Numbered from the stretch's first letter, positions 8,490-17,633 are shown. The stretch: DNA of 64,000 nt from Planococcus wigleyi (GCF_014836985.1 NZ_JACSPU010000001.1:62001-126000); one strand, 5' to 3'. Numbers and translations are program-made. The notes: generated from the sequence alone by a model not told the origin.

Positions 8490-9311
8490 ATGCCGTTATT
8501 TTTTGAAGAAACATCCTGGCGTTTTTGGGACCAGTCCTTGAGCGCCAAAAACCGCTCAGCGCTGGAATCATTTGCAGCAGACGACACACTTTGTGAATTG
8601 GTGGGGAGCGGAAAAAGTGAACAGGCCGTCCGCACATGGGTGCATGATGACACAGTGGTGTTGGGCATCCAGGACCACCGCCTGCCCCATATCGAGGAAG
8701 GCATGGAGGTCTTGAAAGCGCACGGTTTTACGCCGATTGTACGCAACTCGGGTGGACTGGCGGTGGTATTGGACGCCGGTGTCCTGAATATTTCGCTGGT
8801 GCTGTCGGAAAAGGACAACGCGATCGACATTCCGGCAGGGTATGAACTGATGCTTGAGCTGGTGAAGGAATTATTTCCGGAAGCTGACATCGAAGCCTAT
8901 GAAATTGTCGGCTCGTATTGCCCGGGCTCTTATGACCTCAGCATTGGCGGCCGGAAATTCGCCGGCATCTCGCAGCGCCGGATCCGCCGCGGTATCGCAG
9001 TGCAGGTTTATCTATGCATTGAAGGGAGCGGTTCGGAACGTGCAGAAGTTATCCGCGAATTTTACGAAGCGGGACTTCAAGGCGAAGAGACAAAATTCAC
9101 CTACCCGGAAATAAAACCTGAAACGATGGCGTCGCTCAGCGAGCTGCTTGGCAGACCCATCACCGTCCAGGAAGTGGTGCTCGACCTTCACGCTTTGATG
9201 GGCGCACCGGCACCTATGCCGCTGCAGCCGGATGAGACGGAAGTGTACGGATTTTATTTGGAACGGGTGGTTGAACGCAACCGCAAAATGCTGGAACGTC
9301 CTCTTGAATAG
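8490..9311 (+). CDS. lipL: Octanoyl-[GcvH]:protein N-octanoyltransferase LipL
   Basis: This 273-aa member of the lipoate-ligase/transferase fold moves octanoyl groups from GcvH to the E2 subunits of 2-oxoacid dehydrogenases in the lipoylation relay. It has RNSGGLAVVLDAG (about 85-97, the RRxxGG-like substrate loop), the active-site Cys144 in SYCPGSYDLSIGGRKFAG, and Lys156 in the lysine-recognition loop. Length and motifs fit YwfL rather than the ATP-using LplA. The ATG at 8490 is preceded by AAAGAGGAG. Confidence 0.85.
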   Translation: MPLFFEETSWRFWDQSLSAKNRSALESFAADDTLCELVGSGKSEQAVRTWVHDDTVVLGIQDHRLPHIEEGMEVLKAHGFTPIVRNSGGLAVVLDAGVLNISLVLSEKDNAIDIPAGYELMLELVKELFPEADIEAYEIVGSYCPGSYDLSIGGRKFAGISQRRIRRGIAVQVYLCIEGSGSERAEVIREFYEAGLQGEETKFTYPEIKPETMASLSELLGRPITVQEVVLDLHALMGAPAPMPLQPDETEVYGFYLERVVERNRKMLERPLE

Positions 9312-9365
9312 AGAAGAGGCGCTGGTGTAGAATAGCTGTTACATGAAAAAAACGGAGGTGCGCAA

Positions 9366-10670
9366 GTGAGCTACGCAACGCAAAAATTAGCTGAGGAAAA
9401 AGTCTTTAAAGATCCGGTCCACCGATATGTCCACGTGCGCGACCAAGTGATTTGGGATCTGATCAATTCGCGTGAAGTTCAGCGTTTGCGCAGAATCAAG
9501 CAATTGGGCACCTCGTACTTAGTATTCCACGGCGCAGAACACAGCCGTTTCAACCACTCACTGGGCGTATACGAAATCGTCCGGCGGATTTCGGATGATA
9601 TTTTTCATGGACGCCCGGAATGGGACGAAAGCGAACGCCTGGTGGTTTTGTGCGCAGCACTTCTTCATGATCTGGGCCACGGGCCGTTCTCTCACTCATT
9701 CGAAAAGGTTTTTGCGCTTGACCATGAAGCCTTTACACGAAAAATTCTGCTTGGAGACACGGAAGTCAATGAAATCCTGTCCAAGGTATCCACCGGTTTT
9801 CCGGAAAAAGTGGCTGAAGTGATTGCCAAAACCTATTCGAATAAACAAGTGGTGTCGTTGATTTCCAGCCAAATTGACGCGGACCGCATGGATTACCTTC
9901 AGCGCGATGCGTATTATACAGGGGTTTCCTATGGCCATTTCGATATGGAGCGGATTCTTCGTGTCATGCGCCCGCTCGATGACCAGGTTGTCATCAAGTC
10001 GAGCGGCATGCATGCGGTTGAGGATTACATCATGAGCCGCTACCAGATGTATTGGCAAGTGTATTTCCATCCAGTTGCCCGCAGTGCAGAAGTGATTTTG
10101 CGGAAGATACTTCAGCGGGCCAAGGAATTGCATGGTCTCGGCTATAAATTCGCACAGCCGCCGACCCATTTCCTGTCGTTTTTCGACCGCAGCTTTACGC
10201 TGAAAGAGTATTTGGCTTTGGACGAAGGCGTCTTGATGACTTATTTCCAATTGTGGATGACGGAGCGCGACCCGATCTTAGCGGATCTGTGCGACCGTTT
10301 CGTCAACCGCCGCCTGTTCCAGTACGTGGATTTTGATCCGGGCAAAGATTACAAAAAGCTTGGCGAACTTGCTCAGCTGTTTCATTCTGCAGGCATCGAC
10401 CCGGAATATTATTTGATCGACGATTCGACATCCGATTTGCCTTACGATTTTTATCGTCCGGGAGAGGAAGAAGAGCGCCTGCCGATCCATTTGCTAATGC
10501 CGAACGGCGACATCAAGGAATTATCGCGTTTGTCCCAAATTGTAGACGCCATTTCCGGCAAACGCAGAACCGATTATAAATTGTATTTTCCAGCTGAGCT
10601 ATTGATCGATGGCAAGAAAAAAGCCATCAAGCAGCAGATTTTGGAGATGCTTCGAGAAGGAGGGGTATAG
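9366..10670 (+). CDS. ywfO: HD-domain phosphohydrolase YwfO (dNTP triphosphohydrolase-like)
   Basis: This 434-aa HD-superfamily protein has metal ligands visible as His64 in RFNHSLGVYE, His101-Asp102 in LLHDLGHGPFSHSFE and the later DADRMDYLQRD. It matches B. subtilis YwfO. Relatives hydrolyse nucleoside triphosphates or dNTPs in the cytosol. The start is a GTG at 9366 behind CGGAGGTG. It abuts ywgA with no gap, as in B. subtilis, implying one transcript. Confidence 0.85.
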   Translation: MSYATQKLAEEKVFKDPVHRYVHVRDQVIWDLINSREVQRLRRIKQLGTSYLVFHGAEHSRFNHSLGVYEIVRRISDDIFHGRPEWDESERLVVLCAALLHDLGHGPFSHSFEKVFALDHEAFTRKILLGDTEVNEILSKVSTGFPEKVAEVIAKTYSNKQVVSLISSQIDADRMDYLQRDAYYTGVSYGHFDMERILRVMRPLDDQVVIKSSGMHAVEDYIMSRYQMYWQVYFHPVARSAEVILRKILQRAKELHGLGYKFAQPPTHFLSFFDRSFTLKEYLALDEGVLMTYFQLWMTERDPILADLCDRFVNRRLFQYVDFDPGKDYKKLGELAQLFHSAGIDPEYYLIDDSTSDLPYDFYRPGEEEERLPIHLLMPNGDIKELSRLSQIVDAISGKRRTDYKLYFPAELLIDGKKKAIKQQILEMLREGGV

Positions 10671-11165
10671 TTGCTCCAGGAACACGCAAAAATCGTGGAC
10701 TTTATTGCCACCGCGGAAGGTGTAACCGGCCGCAAGAAATTGCAGAAAATGATTTACATAATGAAAAAGATGGACATTCCGTTCCAGGAAAAATACGAGT
10801 TCCATATTTATGGGCCGTATTCTGAAGAATTGACTGCCCGTGTACATGAATTATGCGACATGGGTTTCTTGTCCGAGGCCTTGGAGGACAAAGGCTCTTA
10901 CGTTCAATATAAATATAGCGTCACAGAAGAAGGCCAGGAGTTCCGCAAAGTATTGGGGAAATCCGTTTTGGATAACCCGTTGACGGCAGAGAAGCTGAAT
11001 GCCAAAAGCGGTCGCTTCCTGGAATTGACCGCGACGCTCCTGTATTTTGATAATTTAAACCGCGGGGAACAAATCGATAAATTGCATGTCGTCAAAGGAA
11101 AGCTGAACTTTACGGCTGAGGAGATCGATGAGGCATTTGCATTTATAGAGGAACTGCGTTCGTAA
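10671..11165 (+). CDS. ywgA: YwgA family protein
   Basis: This 164-aa soluble, mostly helical protein starts with TTG directly after the ywfO stop, with GAAGGAGGGG at the right distance inside ywfO. The N-terminal part (GRKKLQKMIYIMKKM, FHIYGPYSEEL) resembles the winged-helix-like YwgA family and the SocA/Panacea-type antitoxin fold. No biochemical role is established. Tight linkage to the nucleotide hydrolase ywfO suggests a partner or regulator, which is inference. Confidence 0.8.
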   Translation: MLQEHAKIVDFIATAEGVTGRKKLQKMIYIMKKMDIPFQEKYEFHIYGPYSEELTARVHELCDMGFLSEALEDKGSYVQYKYSVTEEGQEFRKVLGKSVLDNPLTAEKLNAKSGRFLELTATLLYFDNLNRGEQIDKLHVVKGKLNFTAEEIDEAFAFIEELRS

Positions 11166-11181
11166 GCGGTGGGAATGAAAA

Positions 11182-11206
11182 AAACTCCCATTACGGGAGT
11201 TTTGAA
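11182..11206 (+). terminator. Short terminator after ywgA
   Basis: The stem AAACTCCC / GGGAGTTT (11182-11189 with 11195-11202) has a short TTTT tail 17 bp after the ywgA stop. The T-tract is short, so termination may be partial. Confidence 0.55.
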
Positions 11207-11232
11207 CGGCCATTTTCACTTTTCATGGGATC

Positions 11233-11391
11233 CAGTTGCAGTGCCTAGCTCTTCAGGTCATAAGTCAACCCGGTGTCCAGTTACAGTGCCTAGCTCTTCG
11301 GGTCATAAGTCAACCTGGCTGTGTGGCAAAAAGCGCCACTTCGCCGGTCTGCCTTATGCCTGTCAGAGCTGAACAGGCACTTCCACTTTTT
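11233..11391 (-). repeat. Interspersed ~114-bp element, inverted copy with 45-bp internal duplication
   Basis: The reverse complement starts AAAAAGTGGAAGTGCCTGTT and contains CTGACAGGC and GGCGAAGTGGCGC. It ends with GACCCGAAGAGCTAGGCACT and TAACTGGA, aligning with the element at 39826. The terminal ~40 bp is present twice (11231-11270 and 11276-11315, 38 of 40 bases identical, offset 45 bp). Removing the duplicate gives 114 bp, the size of the copies at 14297 and 39826. It lies between convergent ywgA and the tautomerase gene. Confidence 0.75.
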
Positions 11392-11577
11392 TCATTGATC
11401 TGAAAAAAGTTTGCCTTTTGTGCCGTAATCGGTTTTTTTCATGTCTTCGATAAAAACGGTGACGTTTTCAATCGGTGCCCCTGTTGTTTCAGAAACGGCT
11501 TCAGATACCTTTTCGACAAGTGCGCGTTTTTGATCTTCTGTGCGCCCTTCGAGCATTTTGACAGTTACGTATGGCAT
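11392..11577 (-). CDS. ywhB: 4-oxalocrotonate tautomerase family enzyme (YwhB type)
   Basis: This 61-aa protein starts MPYVTVKMLEGRTEDQKRAL. After Met removal it would expose the catalytic N-terminal proline of the tautomerase family. Length fits the 60-62-residue 4-OT subunits that assemble into hexamers. It resembles B. subtilis YwhB, a 2-hydroxymuconate tautomerase whose physiological substrate is unclear. The start at 11577 (rather than a further upstream in-frame ATG) is fixed by AAGGAG and by the need for Pro at position 2. It is divergent from ywhD. Confidence 0.88.
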   Translation of the reverse strand: MPYVTVKMLEGRTEDQKRALVEKVSEAVSETTGAPIENVTVFIEDMKKTDYGTKGKLFSDQ

Positions 11578-11638
11578 AATGGATACAGCTCCTTTTCTTG
11601 AGAATACTATCATCATAGCAGAACGGAGGATTCAGACA

Positions 11639-12157
11639 ATGGCGAACGAAGAAAAACCAAAACAAAAAGTAGGCTTTACCATCATAAAAAACGATCCGAC
11701 AGACGGCCATAAAGGCTACGGCATCGGTTCCTTGTCTCTGGAGAACGTTTCTCCGCTGTTCATCGACGTGGAAGAGCAGGAAGCTTTCATCGATATCGGC
11801 GCCATGCATGCCCGCAGTGAAGTGGAGCGCGGCATCAAATTCACCACTAACCCGGAAGACTCTGCCGGAGGCAAAGATTATTGGCTGGTATGGATCACCA
11901 TCGACTTCAATCCGGAAGGTCCCTATTACGCAGGAGTCGCAGCATGTGAAATGGTGGTTAACCGTGAGAAACGCAGAGGCTATAAAATTTTGGCCGACCA
12001 CGTCAACCGGATGGATAAATCGATGAAACGCAAAATTCTCGTCGATCAAATGGATGAACCATCGAAAAAAGTGCTGGCCAACTACCTGGAAACCCATAAC
12101 CCGGAAATGTGGCAGCGCAGCTCGGAACAGCTTCATCATGATCTTGGCCGGAAGTAA
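11639..12157 (+). CDS. ywhD: YwhD family protein
   Basis: This 172-aa soluble protein matches YwhD along its length (GFTIIKNDPTDGHKGYGIGS near the start, then DYWLVWITIDFNPEGPYYAG). Function is unknown. It is conserved next to the tautomerase gene and speE in Bacillus, as here. GAACGGAGG lies 8-9 bases before the ATG at 11639. In B. subtilis the penicillin-binding protein gene ywhE lies between ywhD and speE; it is absent here, and a candidate ncRNA occupies the space. Confidence 0.82.
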   Translation: MANEEKPKQKVGFTIIKNDPTDGHKGYGIGSLSLENVSPLFIDVEEQEAFIDIGAMHARSEVERGIKFTTNPEDSAGGKDYWLVWITIDFNPEGPYYAGVAACEMVVNREKRRGYKILADHVNRMDKSMKRKILVDQMDEPSKKVLANYLETHNPEMWQRSSEQLHHDLGRK

Positions 12158-12264
12158 GGAAATCCGCTTGGCCAATAAATAAAGGTTTTGTCAAAGTGAG
12201 ATTTACAGAGAACAACCAGCTTTTTGAACAGAATGTGACATTTCAATTTGCTTCCAACGGATGG

Positions 12265-12293
12265 TTGAAGTTGTCTATAAAAGGCAGTACACT
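12265..12293 (+). promoter_or_regulatory. SigA-type promoter of the candidate ncRNA
   Basis: The -35 TTGAAG (12265-12270) and -10 TACACT (12288-12293) are separated by 17 bp, pointing to a start near 12300. Confidence 0.6.
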
Positions 12294-12299
12294 AGAACT

Positions 12300-12464
12300 A
12301 CAGCTTTTCAATAGAAAGCTAGGACACCTGATAGCGAGCAAGTGCCGTGAGCCATTGCGAACAAACCCAAGCCAATGCCTCATGTCTCTTTCTTCGCACC
12401 ATCAGGCTTTTAAAAAGGTTTTCTGTGAAGGGAAAAATTCCCTGTGCAGAAAACCTTTTTATTT
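12300..12464 (+). ncRNA. Candidate orphan small RNA (~165 nt)
   Basis: An independent transcription unit lies between ywhD and speE with its own promoter and a very strong terminator. Helices visible are a 5' hairpin AGCTTT/AAAGCT (12302-12307 with 12315-12320), a long-range closing helix CCTGAT/ATCAGG (12327-12332 with 12401-12406) continued by GCGA/TCGC (12334-12337 with 12394-12397), an inner CATTG/CAATG (12353-12357 with 12373-12377), and the terminator. The structure precedes speE, but speE has a separate promoter downstream of the terminator. It does not match 6S, tmRNA, SRP RNA or any riboswitch I can recognise. An in-frame open stretch here has no ribosome site. Confidence 0.6.
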
Positions 12465-12465
12465 T
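12412..12465 (+). terminator. Strong terminator of the candidate ncRNA
   Basis: The 14-bp arm AAAAAGGTTTTCTG / CAGAAAACCTTTTT (12412-12425 with 12447-12460), plus inner GGGAA/TTCCC, is followed by a T-rich tract. Confidence 0.9.
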
Positions 12466-12512
12466 ATGTGTAACGAAGTTTAGCCCGGGTAAAGAGGAAT
12501 AGGAAAAAAATA

Positions 12513-12540
12513 TTGCACTTTTACCGAAAACACTTATACT
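12513..12540 (+). promoter_or_regulatory. SigA-type promoter of speE
   Basis: TTGCAC (12513-12518) and TATACT (12535-12540) have a 16-bp spacer and lie 45 bp before the speE start. Confidence 0.65.
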
Positions 12541-12585
12541 TTTTTAGGTGGATTTTATTTAGATTGAAAAGGAGTTTGATTATAG

Positions 12586-13419
12586 ATGGCAGGATTTTGG
12601 TATACAGAAAAACAGACAGAGAATTTCGGGATCACAATGAAAATCAACAAGACGCTTCATACGGAGCAAACGGAATTCCAATACCTTGAAATGGCGGAAA
12701 CCGCGGAATGGGGCAATATGCTGTTTTTGGACGGCATGGTCATGACTTCTGAAAAAGACGAATTCGTCTATCACGAAATGGTTGCACATGTTCCATTGTT
12801 CACGCATCCGAATCCGGAAAACGTGCTGGTTGTCGGTGGCGGCGATGGCGGCGTCATCCGTGAAATCCTGAAACACCCGTCTGTCAAAAAAGCGACGCTT
12901 GTCGACATTGACGGCAAAGTGATCGAGTACTCGAAAAAATTCCTGCCAAGCATTGCTTCTGGCCTGGAAGATTCACGCGTGGAAGTGATCGTCGGCGACG
13001 GCTTCATGCACATCGCAGAATCGGAAAACGAATTTGATGTCATCATGGTGGATTCAACTGAACCGGTCGGACCGGCAGTCAACTTGTTCTCAAAAGGCTT
13101 CTACGCAGGTATTTCAAAAGCGTTGAAAGAAGACGGTATTTTTGTGGCTCAATCTGATAACCCATGGTTCAAAGCAGATTTGATCAAGCAGGTACAGAGC
13201 GATGTTAAAGAAATCTTCCCAATCACCAACTTGTACTTGGCGAATATCCCGACTTACCCAAGCGGTCTGTGGGCATTCACCATCGGTTCGAAGAAATACA
13301 ACCCATTGGAAGTTCCGGCTGAACGTTTCCATGAAATCGACACGAAATACTATACGCCTGAGCTGCACAACGCCGCTTTCGTGTTGCCGAAATTCGTGAA
13401 AGATTTGACAGGAGAGTAA
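12586..13419 (+). CDS. speE: Spermidine synthase (polyamine aminopropyltransferase)
   Basis: This 277-aa enzyme transfers an aminopropyl group from decarboxylated S-adenosylmethionine to putrescine. It has the SAM-binding glycine loop [16 protein letters not shown] (about 80-95), the acidic [13 protein letters not shown] and the catalytic gatekeeping loop [11 protein letters not shown]. Length matches B. subtilis SpeE. AAAAGGAG precedes the ATG at 12586. speB follows directly, as in Bacillus, so the pair converts agmatine to spermidine through putrescine. No agmatine-forming speA lies in the window. Confidence 0.95.
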   Translation: MAGFWYTEKQTENFGITMKINKTLHTEQTEFQYLEMAETAEWGNMLFLDGMVMTSEKDEFVYHEMVAHVPLFTHPNPENVLVVGGGDGGVIREILKHPSVKKATLVDIDGKVIEYSKKFLPSIASGLEDSRVEVIVGDGFMHIAESENEFDVIMVDSTEPVGPAVNLFSKGFYAGISKALKEDGIFVAQSDNPWFKADLIKQVQSDVKEIFPITNLYLANIPTYPSGLWAFTIGSKKYNPLEVPAERFHEIDTKYYTPELHNAAFVLPKFVKDLTGE

Positions 13420-14295
13420 ATGATGAGATTTGACGAGACTTATTCAGGAAAAGTATTCATCAAAAGCCATCCGAATTACGAAGAATCAAAAGCCGTACTC
13501 TACGGCATGCCGATGGACTGGACAGTCAGCTACCGTCCGGGATCCCGTTTTGGCCCGAATAAAATCCGTGAAGTGTCCATTGGTTTGGAAGAATACAGCC
13601 CATACCTTGACCGCGAGCTCGGGGACGTGAAATTTTTTGATGCAGGTGACATTCCTTTGCCGTTCGGCAATCCGGAAAAAAGCTTGATCGAAATCGAGAC
13701 TTACGTCCACACCCTGTTGGCTGATCATAAAATCCCAATGGGCATGGGTGGCGAGCATTTGGTGTCATTGCCGGTTATGAAAGCAGTCGCTAGTAAATAT
13801 GACGACTTGGCGATCATCCATTTTGATGCGCACACCGATCTTCGAGAAAACTACGAAGGCGAAGAATATTCCCATTCAACGCCGATCCGTAAAATTGCGG
13901 ACCATATCGGACCGAAGAATGTCTATTCATTCGGCATCCGTTCCGGCATGAAAGAAGAATTCGAGTGGGCCAAAGAACAAGGCATGCACATCTCGAAATT
14001 TGAAGTGCTTGAGCCGTTGAAAGAAGTATTGCCGACTCTTGAAGGACGCAATGTCTACGTGACGATCGATATGGACGTCTTGGATCCTGCACATGCACCG
14101 GGTACCGGTACAGTTGACGCAGGCGGGATCACATCACGTGAACTGCTGGCTTCAATCCATGCAATCGCAGCATCAGGCGTCAACGTCGTTGGTTTTGATC
14201 TTGTGGAGCTTGCTCCTGTCTACGACCATTCCGACCAAACCGCAAACACAGCCAGCAAGCTGATGCGTGAAATGATTTTGGGTTGGGTTAAGTAG
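13420..14295 (+). CDS. speB: Agmatinase
   Basis: This 291-aa ureohydrolase hydrolyses agmatine to putrescine and urea. All manganese-site segments are visible: GGEHLVSLP, IHFDAHTDLRENYEGEEYSH, VTIDMDVLDPAHAPGTGT and a FDLVELAP ending. Two adjacent ATG codons (13420 and 13423) are possible; GGAGAG at 13411 spaces slightly better to the second. It directly follows speE. Confidence 0.95.
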   Translation: MMRFDETYSGKVFIKSHPNYEESKAVLYGMPMDWTVSYRPGSRFGPNKIREVSIGLEEYSPYLDRELGDVKFFDAGDIPLPFGNPEKSLIEIETYVHTLLADHKIPMGMGGEHLVSLPVMKAVASKYDDLAIIHFDAHTDLRENYEGEEYSHSTPIRKIADHIGPKNVYSFGIRSGMKEEFEWAKEQGMHISKFEVLEPLKEVLPTLEGRNVYVTIDMDVLDPAHAPGTGTVDAGGITSRELLASIHAIAASGVNVVGFDLVELAPVYDHSDQTANTASKLMREMILGWVK

Positions 14296-14296
14296 A

Positions 14297-14410
14297 GAAA
14301 AGCGGAGGCAGCCGTCTAGCCGCGACAAGCGCTGGAAGCCTTACCGGTAATGGCGTTCTGTGCCGTTACTGGAAAGGCCGAAGCGACTCGAGGGGCTGGC
14401 TGTTGGAGCT
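14297..14410 (+). repeat. Interspersed ~114-bp element, forward copy
   Basis: It begins GAAAAGCGGAGGCAGCCG, has CGCGACAAGCGCTGG inside, and ends GACTCGAGGGGCTGGCTGTTGGAGCT. It shares both ends and length with the copies at 39826 and 11233 but has a different central hairpin (TTACCGGTAA and GCCGTTACTGG). It sits two bases after the speB stop. No coding potential is seen. Confidence 0.75.
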
Positions 14411-14466
14411 AAACAATAAGAAAAGCAAAGGCACAAATTTATATCAATCAATATAATTGCAGCAAG

Positions 14467-14499
14467 AGCCAGCTTGGAATTTTCCAAGTCGGCTTTTTC
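14467..14499 (+). terminator. Terminator of the speE-speB operon
   Basis: The stem AGCCAGCTTGGAA / TTCCAAGTCGGCT (14467-14479 with 14482-14494, one internal mismatch region) is followed by TTTTT. Confidence 0.85.
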
Positions 14500-14629
14500 T
14501 ATTGTATTTTACGTATCGATTCACAAACCATTTGGGATCTTCAAAGCAACATAAGCTCTCCAAAATAGAATCTTTAATTTAAAACCGGTAAGATAGATGG
14601 AGACTACTTATCTGGAAGAGGTGCTGACA

Positions 14630-15127
14630 ATGGAATTGTATAAATGGACAGGCCATCGCGATCAGGCGGTGATGCTGATGGCAAATTTGGCAAATGCGCG
14701 GCTGATTTATCTGGTCAATGACGACGAAGCGGTATTGCTCTATGAAGCAGAAGGCGGTCCTGGTTTGCAGGGCGCGGAAGCTTACCAGGTACTGAATGCT
14801 GTGGGAGACATCAATGATGGCTATTACGCCGTATTCAATAACGTTCCGGTGTCGGAGGAAGGCCGTGAGCTGTTCGAGTCGCGCTTCCAGAACCGGGCAG
14901 GGATGGTAGAGAAAGAACCAGGATTCGCGGCAATTCGCGTACTGCGGCCGGTGAATTCCGATACGTACGCCATTCTGACCTTGTGGAAAGACGAACAATC
15001 GTTTAAAAACTGGCAGGAATCGCAGGCATATGGCCATGCCCATGCCAAGCGCGGCACAGCGGAAGGCATCGACAAACGCCCGAATATTTTCCCGCGCCCT
15101 TCTTTTGTCACAACCTATACAAGATGA
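14630..15127 (+). CDS. hmoB: Heme-degrading monooxygenase, HmoB type
   Basis: This protein of about 165 aa has an N-terminal HmoB-specific half and a C-terminal antibiotic-biosynthesis-monooxygenase ferredoxin-like domain. The latter carries the heme-handling segment ESRFQNRAGMVEKEPGFAAI, then RVLRPVNSDTYAILTLW and HAKRGTAEGID. It closely parallels B. subtilis HmoB (YhgC, 166 aa), which opens heme to staphylobilin-like products and releases iron. An in-frame ATG at 14597 would add 11 residues but lacks a ribosome site. The ATG at 14630 has AGAGGTG seven bases upstream. Confidence 0.8.
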   Translation: MELYKWTGHRDQAVMLMANLANARLIYLVNDDEAVLLYEAEGGPGLQGAEAYQVLNAVGDINDGYYAVFNNVPVSEEGRELFESRFQNRAGMVEKEPGFAAIRVLRPVNSDTYAILTLWKDEQSFKNWQESQAYGHAHAKRGTAEGIDKRPNIFPRPSFVTTYTR

Positions 15128-15157
15128 GCAACGACACATTAAAATGAACAATTGATG

Positions 15158-15203
15158 AAAGACCACGTGCATTCAGCTGAGGCTGAAACATGTGGTCTTT
15201 TGC
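15158..15203 (+). terminator. Terminator after hmoB
   Basis: The stem AAAGACCAC / GTGGTCTTT (15158-15166 with 15192-15200), with inner CAGCTGAGGCTG pairing, is followed by a short T tail. Confidence 0.8.
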
Positions 15204-15296
15204 TTAATCTGCAGTTACCGCCAATCCTTCATTGAAAAAGACAGTCGAGTCAAGCTATAATATAAAGGTTATCAAAGGACGGGGAGGCGGAGAGCC

Positions 15297-15704
15297 ATGC
15301 AAAAGACAGTGACGATCAAACTGACGACGACGATCCGTCAGCCGGATATGGAAGAGCAAGTGATGGTATTGGAATCTCATGGAACCTTGACGGAGAAAAA
15401 CGAGCTGCGTTACCTGCAATATGCCGAACAGCAGGACGAACTCGAAATCCGGACAACGGTCAAACTTCAAAAAGACGAAGCGGTGATTATGAGAAGCGGC
15501 GGCCTGCAGATGCGGCTCCCGTTTTTATTACATAAAGAACAGACGGGAAATCTGACGAATGAACAGGGGTCATTTATGCTGACGACAAAGGCGCATGAAT
15601 TGTCGGTCAGCGATACGCGGTTTAAAGTCCGATACGACCTTGCACTGGGCTCGGATCCTGTCGGTGAATACGAAATGGAAATACAGTTTATGGAGGCTAA
15701 ATGA
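15297..15704 (+). CDS. ywiB: YwiB, DUF1934 beta-barrel protein
   Basis: This 135-aa soluble protein is rich in alternating beta-strand pattern and has the DUF1934 features [28 protein letters not shown] and YEMEIQF. It is predicted to form a lipocalin-like barrel; no function is known. It overlaps argS by 4 bp, the same order as in B. subtilis. ATG at 15297 follows GGGGAGGCGGAG. Confidence 0.82.
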   Translation: MQKTVTIKLTTTIRQPDMEEQVMVLESHGTLTEKNELRYLQYAEQQDELEIRTTVKLQKDEAVIMRSGGLQMRLPFLLHKEQTGNLTNEQGSFMLTTKAHELSVSDTRFKVRYDLALGSDPVGEYEMEIQFMEAK

Positions 15705-17365
15705 TGAACGCAGTAGAAAAAGTCCAACAGGCAATTAAAACGGCATTTACGGAAGCAATTGAAAAAGCGGAATTGACAGCCGAACCGGTTGAAGTTCGTT
15801 TAGAATCACCAAAAGACAAAGCGAACGGCGATTACGCCACAAATATTGCGATGCAATTGACGCGTTTGGCGAAAAAGCCGCCCCGCGCGATTGCAGAAGC
15901 GATTGTAGCAAACCTCGATAAAGACACAGCGAACATCCAGACAGTGGAAATCGCCGGTCCCGGATTTATCAACATCACCATCAAAAAGGATTACTTACAG
16001 GACGTCGTCAAAACCGTGCTCGACCAGAAAGCGGATTACGGCCGTTCAACTGCAGGTGCAGGCGAACGCATCCAAGTGGAATTTGTATCAGCCAACCCGA
16101 CAGGCGACCTGCATTTGGGCCATGCCCGCGGATCTTCAGTCGGCGACTCGCTGTGCAATGTATTGGACCTTGCAGGATATGACGTATCACGCGAATACTA
16201 CATCAACGATGCCGGCAATCAAATCAATAATTTGGCATTGTCGATAGAAGCCCGTTATTTTGAAGCACTTGGCCAAGGCGACAGCATGCCGGAAGATGGC
16301 TACCGCGGACAGGATATTAAAGATATTGCGGACGCGTTGGTACAGGAACATGGCGACAAATTTGTCAGCATGACTCATGAAGAGCGTTTTGAAGAATTCC
16401 GCCAGCACGGATTGAAAGTGGAATTGGCGAAATTGCAGCAGGATCTGGCGGATTTCCGTGTGAAATTCGATGTATGGTATTCTGAATCGTCTCTTTACAA
16501 AAACGGCAAGATTGATGAAGCTTTAGCTAAATTGCGTGCCAATGGCCATGTTTTTGAAGAAGACGGAGCAACGTGGTTCCGTTCGACAACGTTCGGTGAC
16601 GACAAGGACCGTGTTTTGATTAAAAATGACGGTACATATACGTATTTGATGCCCGATATCGCTTACCATGAAGATAAATTGCAGCGTGGCTTCGAAAAGC
16701 TCATCAATGTTTGGGGAGCTGATCACCACGGCTATATCCCGCGCATGAAAGCGGCGATTGAAGCACTTGGCTATGACCGCGACACGCTTGAAGTCAGCAT
16801 CATCCAAATGGTGCAATTGTACAAAGACGGCGAAAAAATGAAGATGAGCAAACGTACGGGTAAAGCAGTAACAATGCGCGAGCTTGTCGAATTGGTCGGC
16901 TTGGATGCTGTGCGTTATTTCTTCGCCATGCGTTCCGGCGATACGCATATGGATTTCGATCTGGATTTGGCTGTGTCACAATCCAATGAAAACCCGGTCT
17001 TTTATTCGCAATATGCGCATGCCCGCATCTCTTCGATTTTGCGTCAGGCAGAAGAACAGGGATTGACGGTTTCAGAAGACCAGTTGAACTTATTGACTTC
17101 TGAAAAAGAAATCGATGTTCTGAAGAAAATCGGTGATTTCCCGCAAGTCATTGCGGATGCAGCCAAGCAGCGTGCACCTCACCGAATCACGACATACATT
17201 CATGAATTGGCATCTAATTTCCACAGTTTCTACAATGCCAACAAAGTCTTGGATGCCTCTAACCCGGAATTGACCGGTGCCCGTCTGGCATTGATCATGG
17301 CTGTGAAAACAACCTTGGCCAACGCGTTGAAGACAGTCGGCGTCGCAGCTCCGGAAAAAATGTAA
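15704..17365 (+). CDS. argS: Arginyl-tRNA synthetase
   Basis: This class Ia aminoacyl-tRNA synthetase of about 553 aa ligates arginine to tRNA-Arg. It has the N-terminal Add1 domain (1-90), the HIGH motif as [17 protein letters not shown], and [13 protein letters not shown] as the KMSKS-type loop. The C-terminal anticodon-binding helical domain ends VGVAAPEKM. Two ATGs are tandem at 15701 and 15704; TGGAGG at 15691-15696 spaces better to the second. It is translationally coupled to ywiB. Confidence 0.96.
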   Translation: MNAVEKVQQAIKTAFTEAIEKAELTAEPVEVRLESPKDKANGDYATNIAMQLTRLAKKPPRAIAEAIVANLDKDTANIQTVEIAGPGFINITIKKDYLQDVVKTVLDQKADYGRSTAGAGERIQVEFVSANPTGDLHLGHARGSSVGDSLCNVLDLAGYDVSREYYINDAGNQINNLALSIEARYFEALGQGDSMPEDGYRGQDIKDIADALVQEHGDKFVSMTHEERFEEFRQHGLKVELAKLQQDLADFRVKFDVWYSESSLYKNGKIDEALAKLRANGHVFEEDGATWFRSTTFGDDKDRVLIKNDGTYTYLMPDIAYHEDKLQRGFEKLINVWGADHHGYIPRMKAAIEALGYDRDTLEVSIIQMVQLYKDGEKMKMSKRTGKAVTMRELVELVGLDAVRYFFAMRSGDTHMDFDLDLAVSQSNENPVFYSQYAHARISSILRQAEEQGLTVSEDQLNLLTSEKEIDVLKKIGDFPQVIADAAKQRAPHRITTYIHELASNFHSFYNANKVLDASNPELTGARLALIMAVKTTLANALKTVGVAAPEKM

Positions 17366-17469
17366 GAGACAGACAAACGTTTACGTGTATAATAAAGAGA
17401 AACTTCAATCAATGAATCTATCGCTTTTAGAAGCGGGATGAAATGAAGAAACAGAATATGAGAACCATT

Positions 17470-17633
17470 CATAAAGGTGCTTATGTCTAAGAACATGAGT
17501 TAAAAGGGAAGCCGGTTTAATTCCGGCGCGGTCCCGCCACTGTATGTGAGAGGAATCTGCAAAATGCCACTGAAGCAATGCTTTGGGAAGGTGCAGAAAC
17601 CGAAGACCACAAGCCAGGAGACCTGCCTTTATG
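17470..17633 (+). ncRNA. Cobalamin (AdoCbl-type) riboswitch
   Basis: The RNA is framed by a perfect P1 helix CATAAAGG / CCTTTATG (17470-17477 with 17626-17633). It contains the conserved core AAAAGGGAAGCCGG, the GCGGTCCCGCCACTGTA segment, GGGAAGG, and the B12 box AAGCCAGGAGACCTGCC at 17611-17627. These are diagnostic for class-I cobalamin riboswitches. It controls the uptake and salvage region that starts with btuF. With ligand bound, the downstream terminator is expected to form and shut off transcription. Confidence 0.96.

Noticed and set aside
12196-12483. 95-codon plus-strand open frame over the ncRNA region
   Set aside because: It starts with GTG without a ribosome site, runs through the promoter and the terminator hairpin, and has no protein-like pattern.
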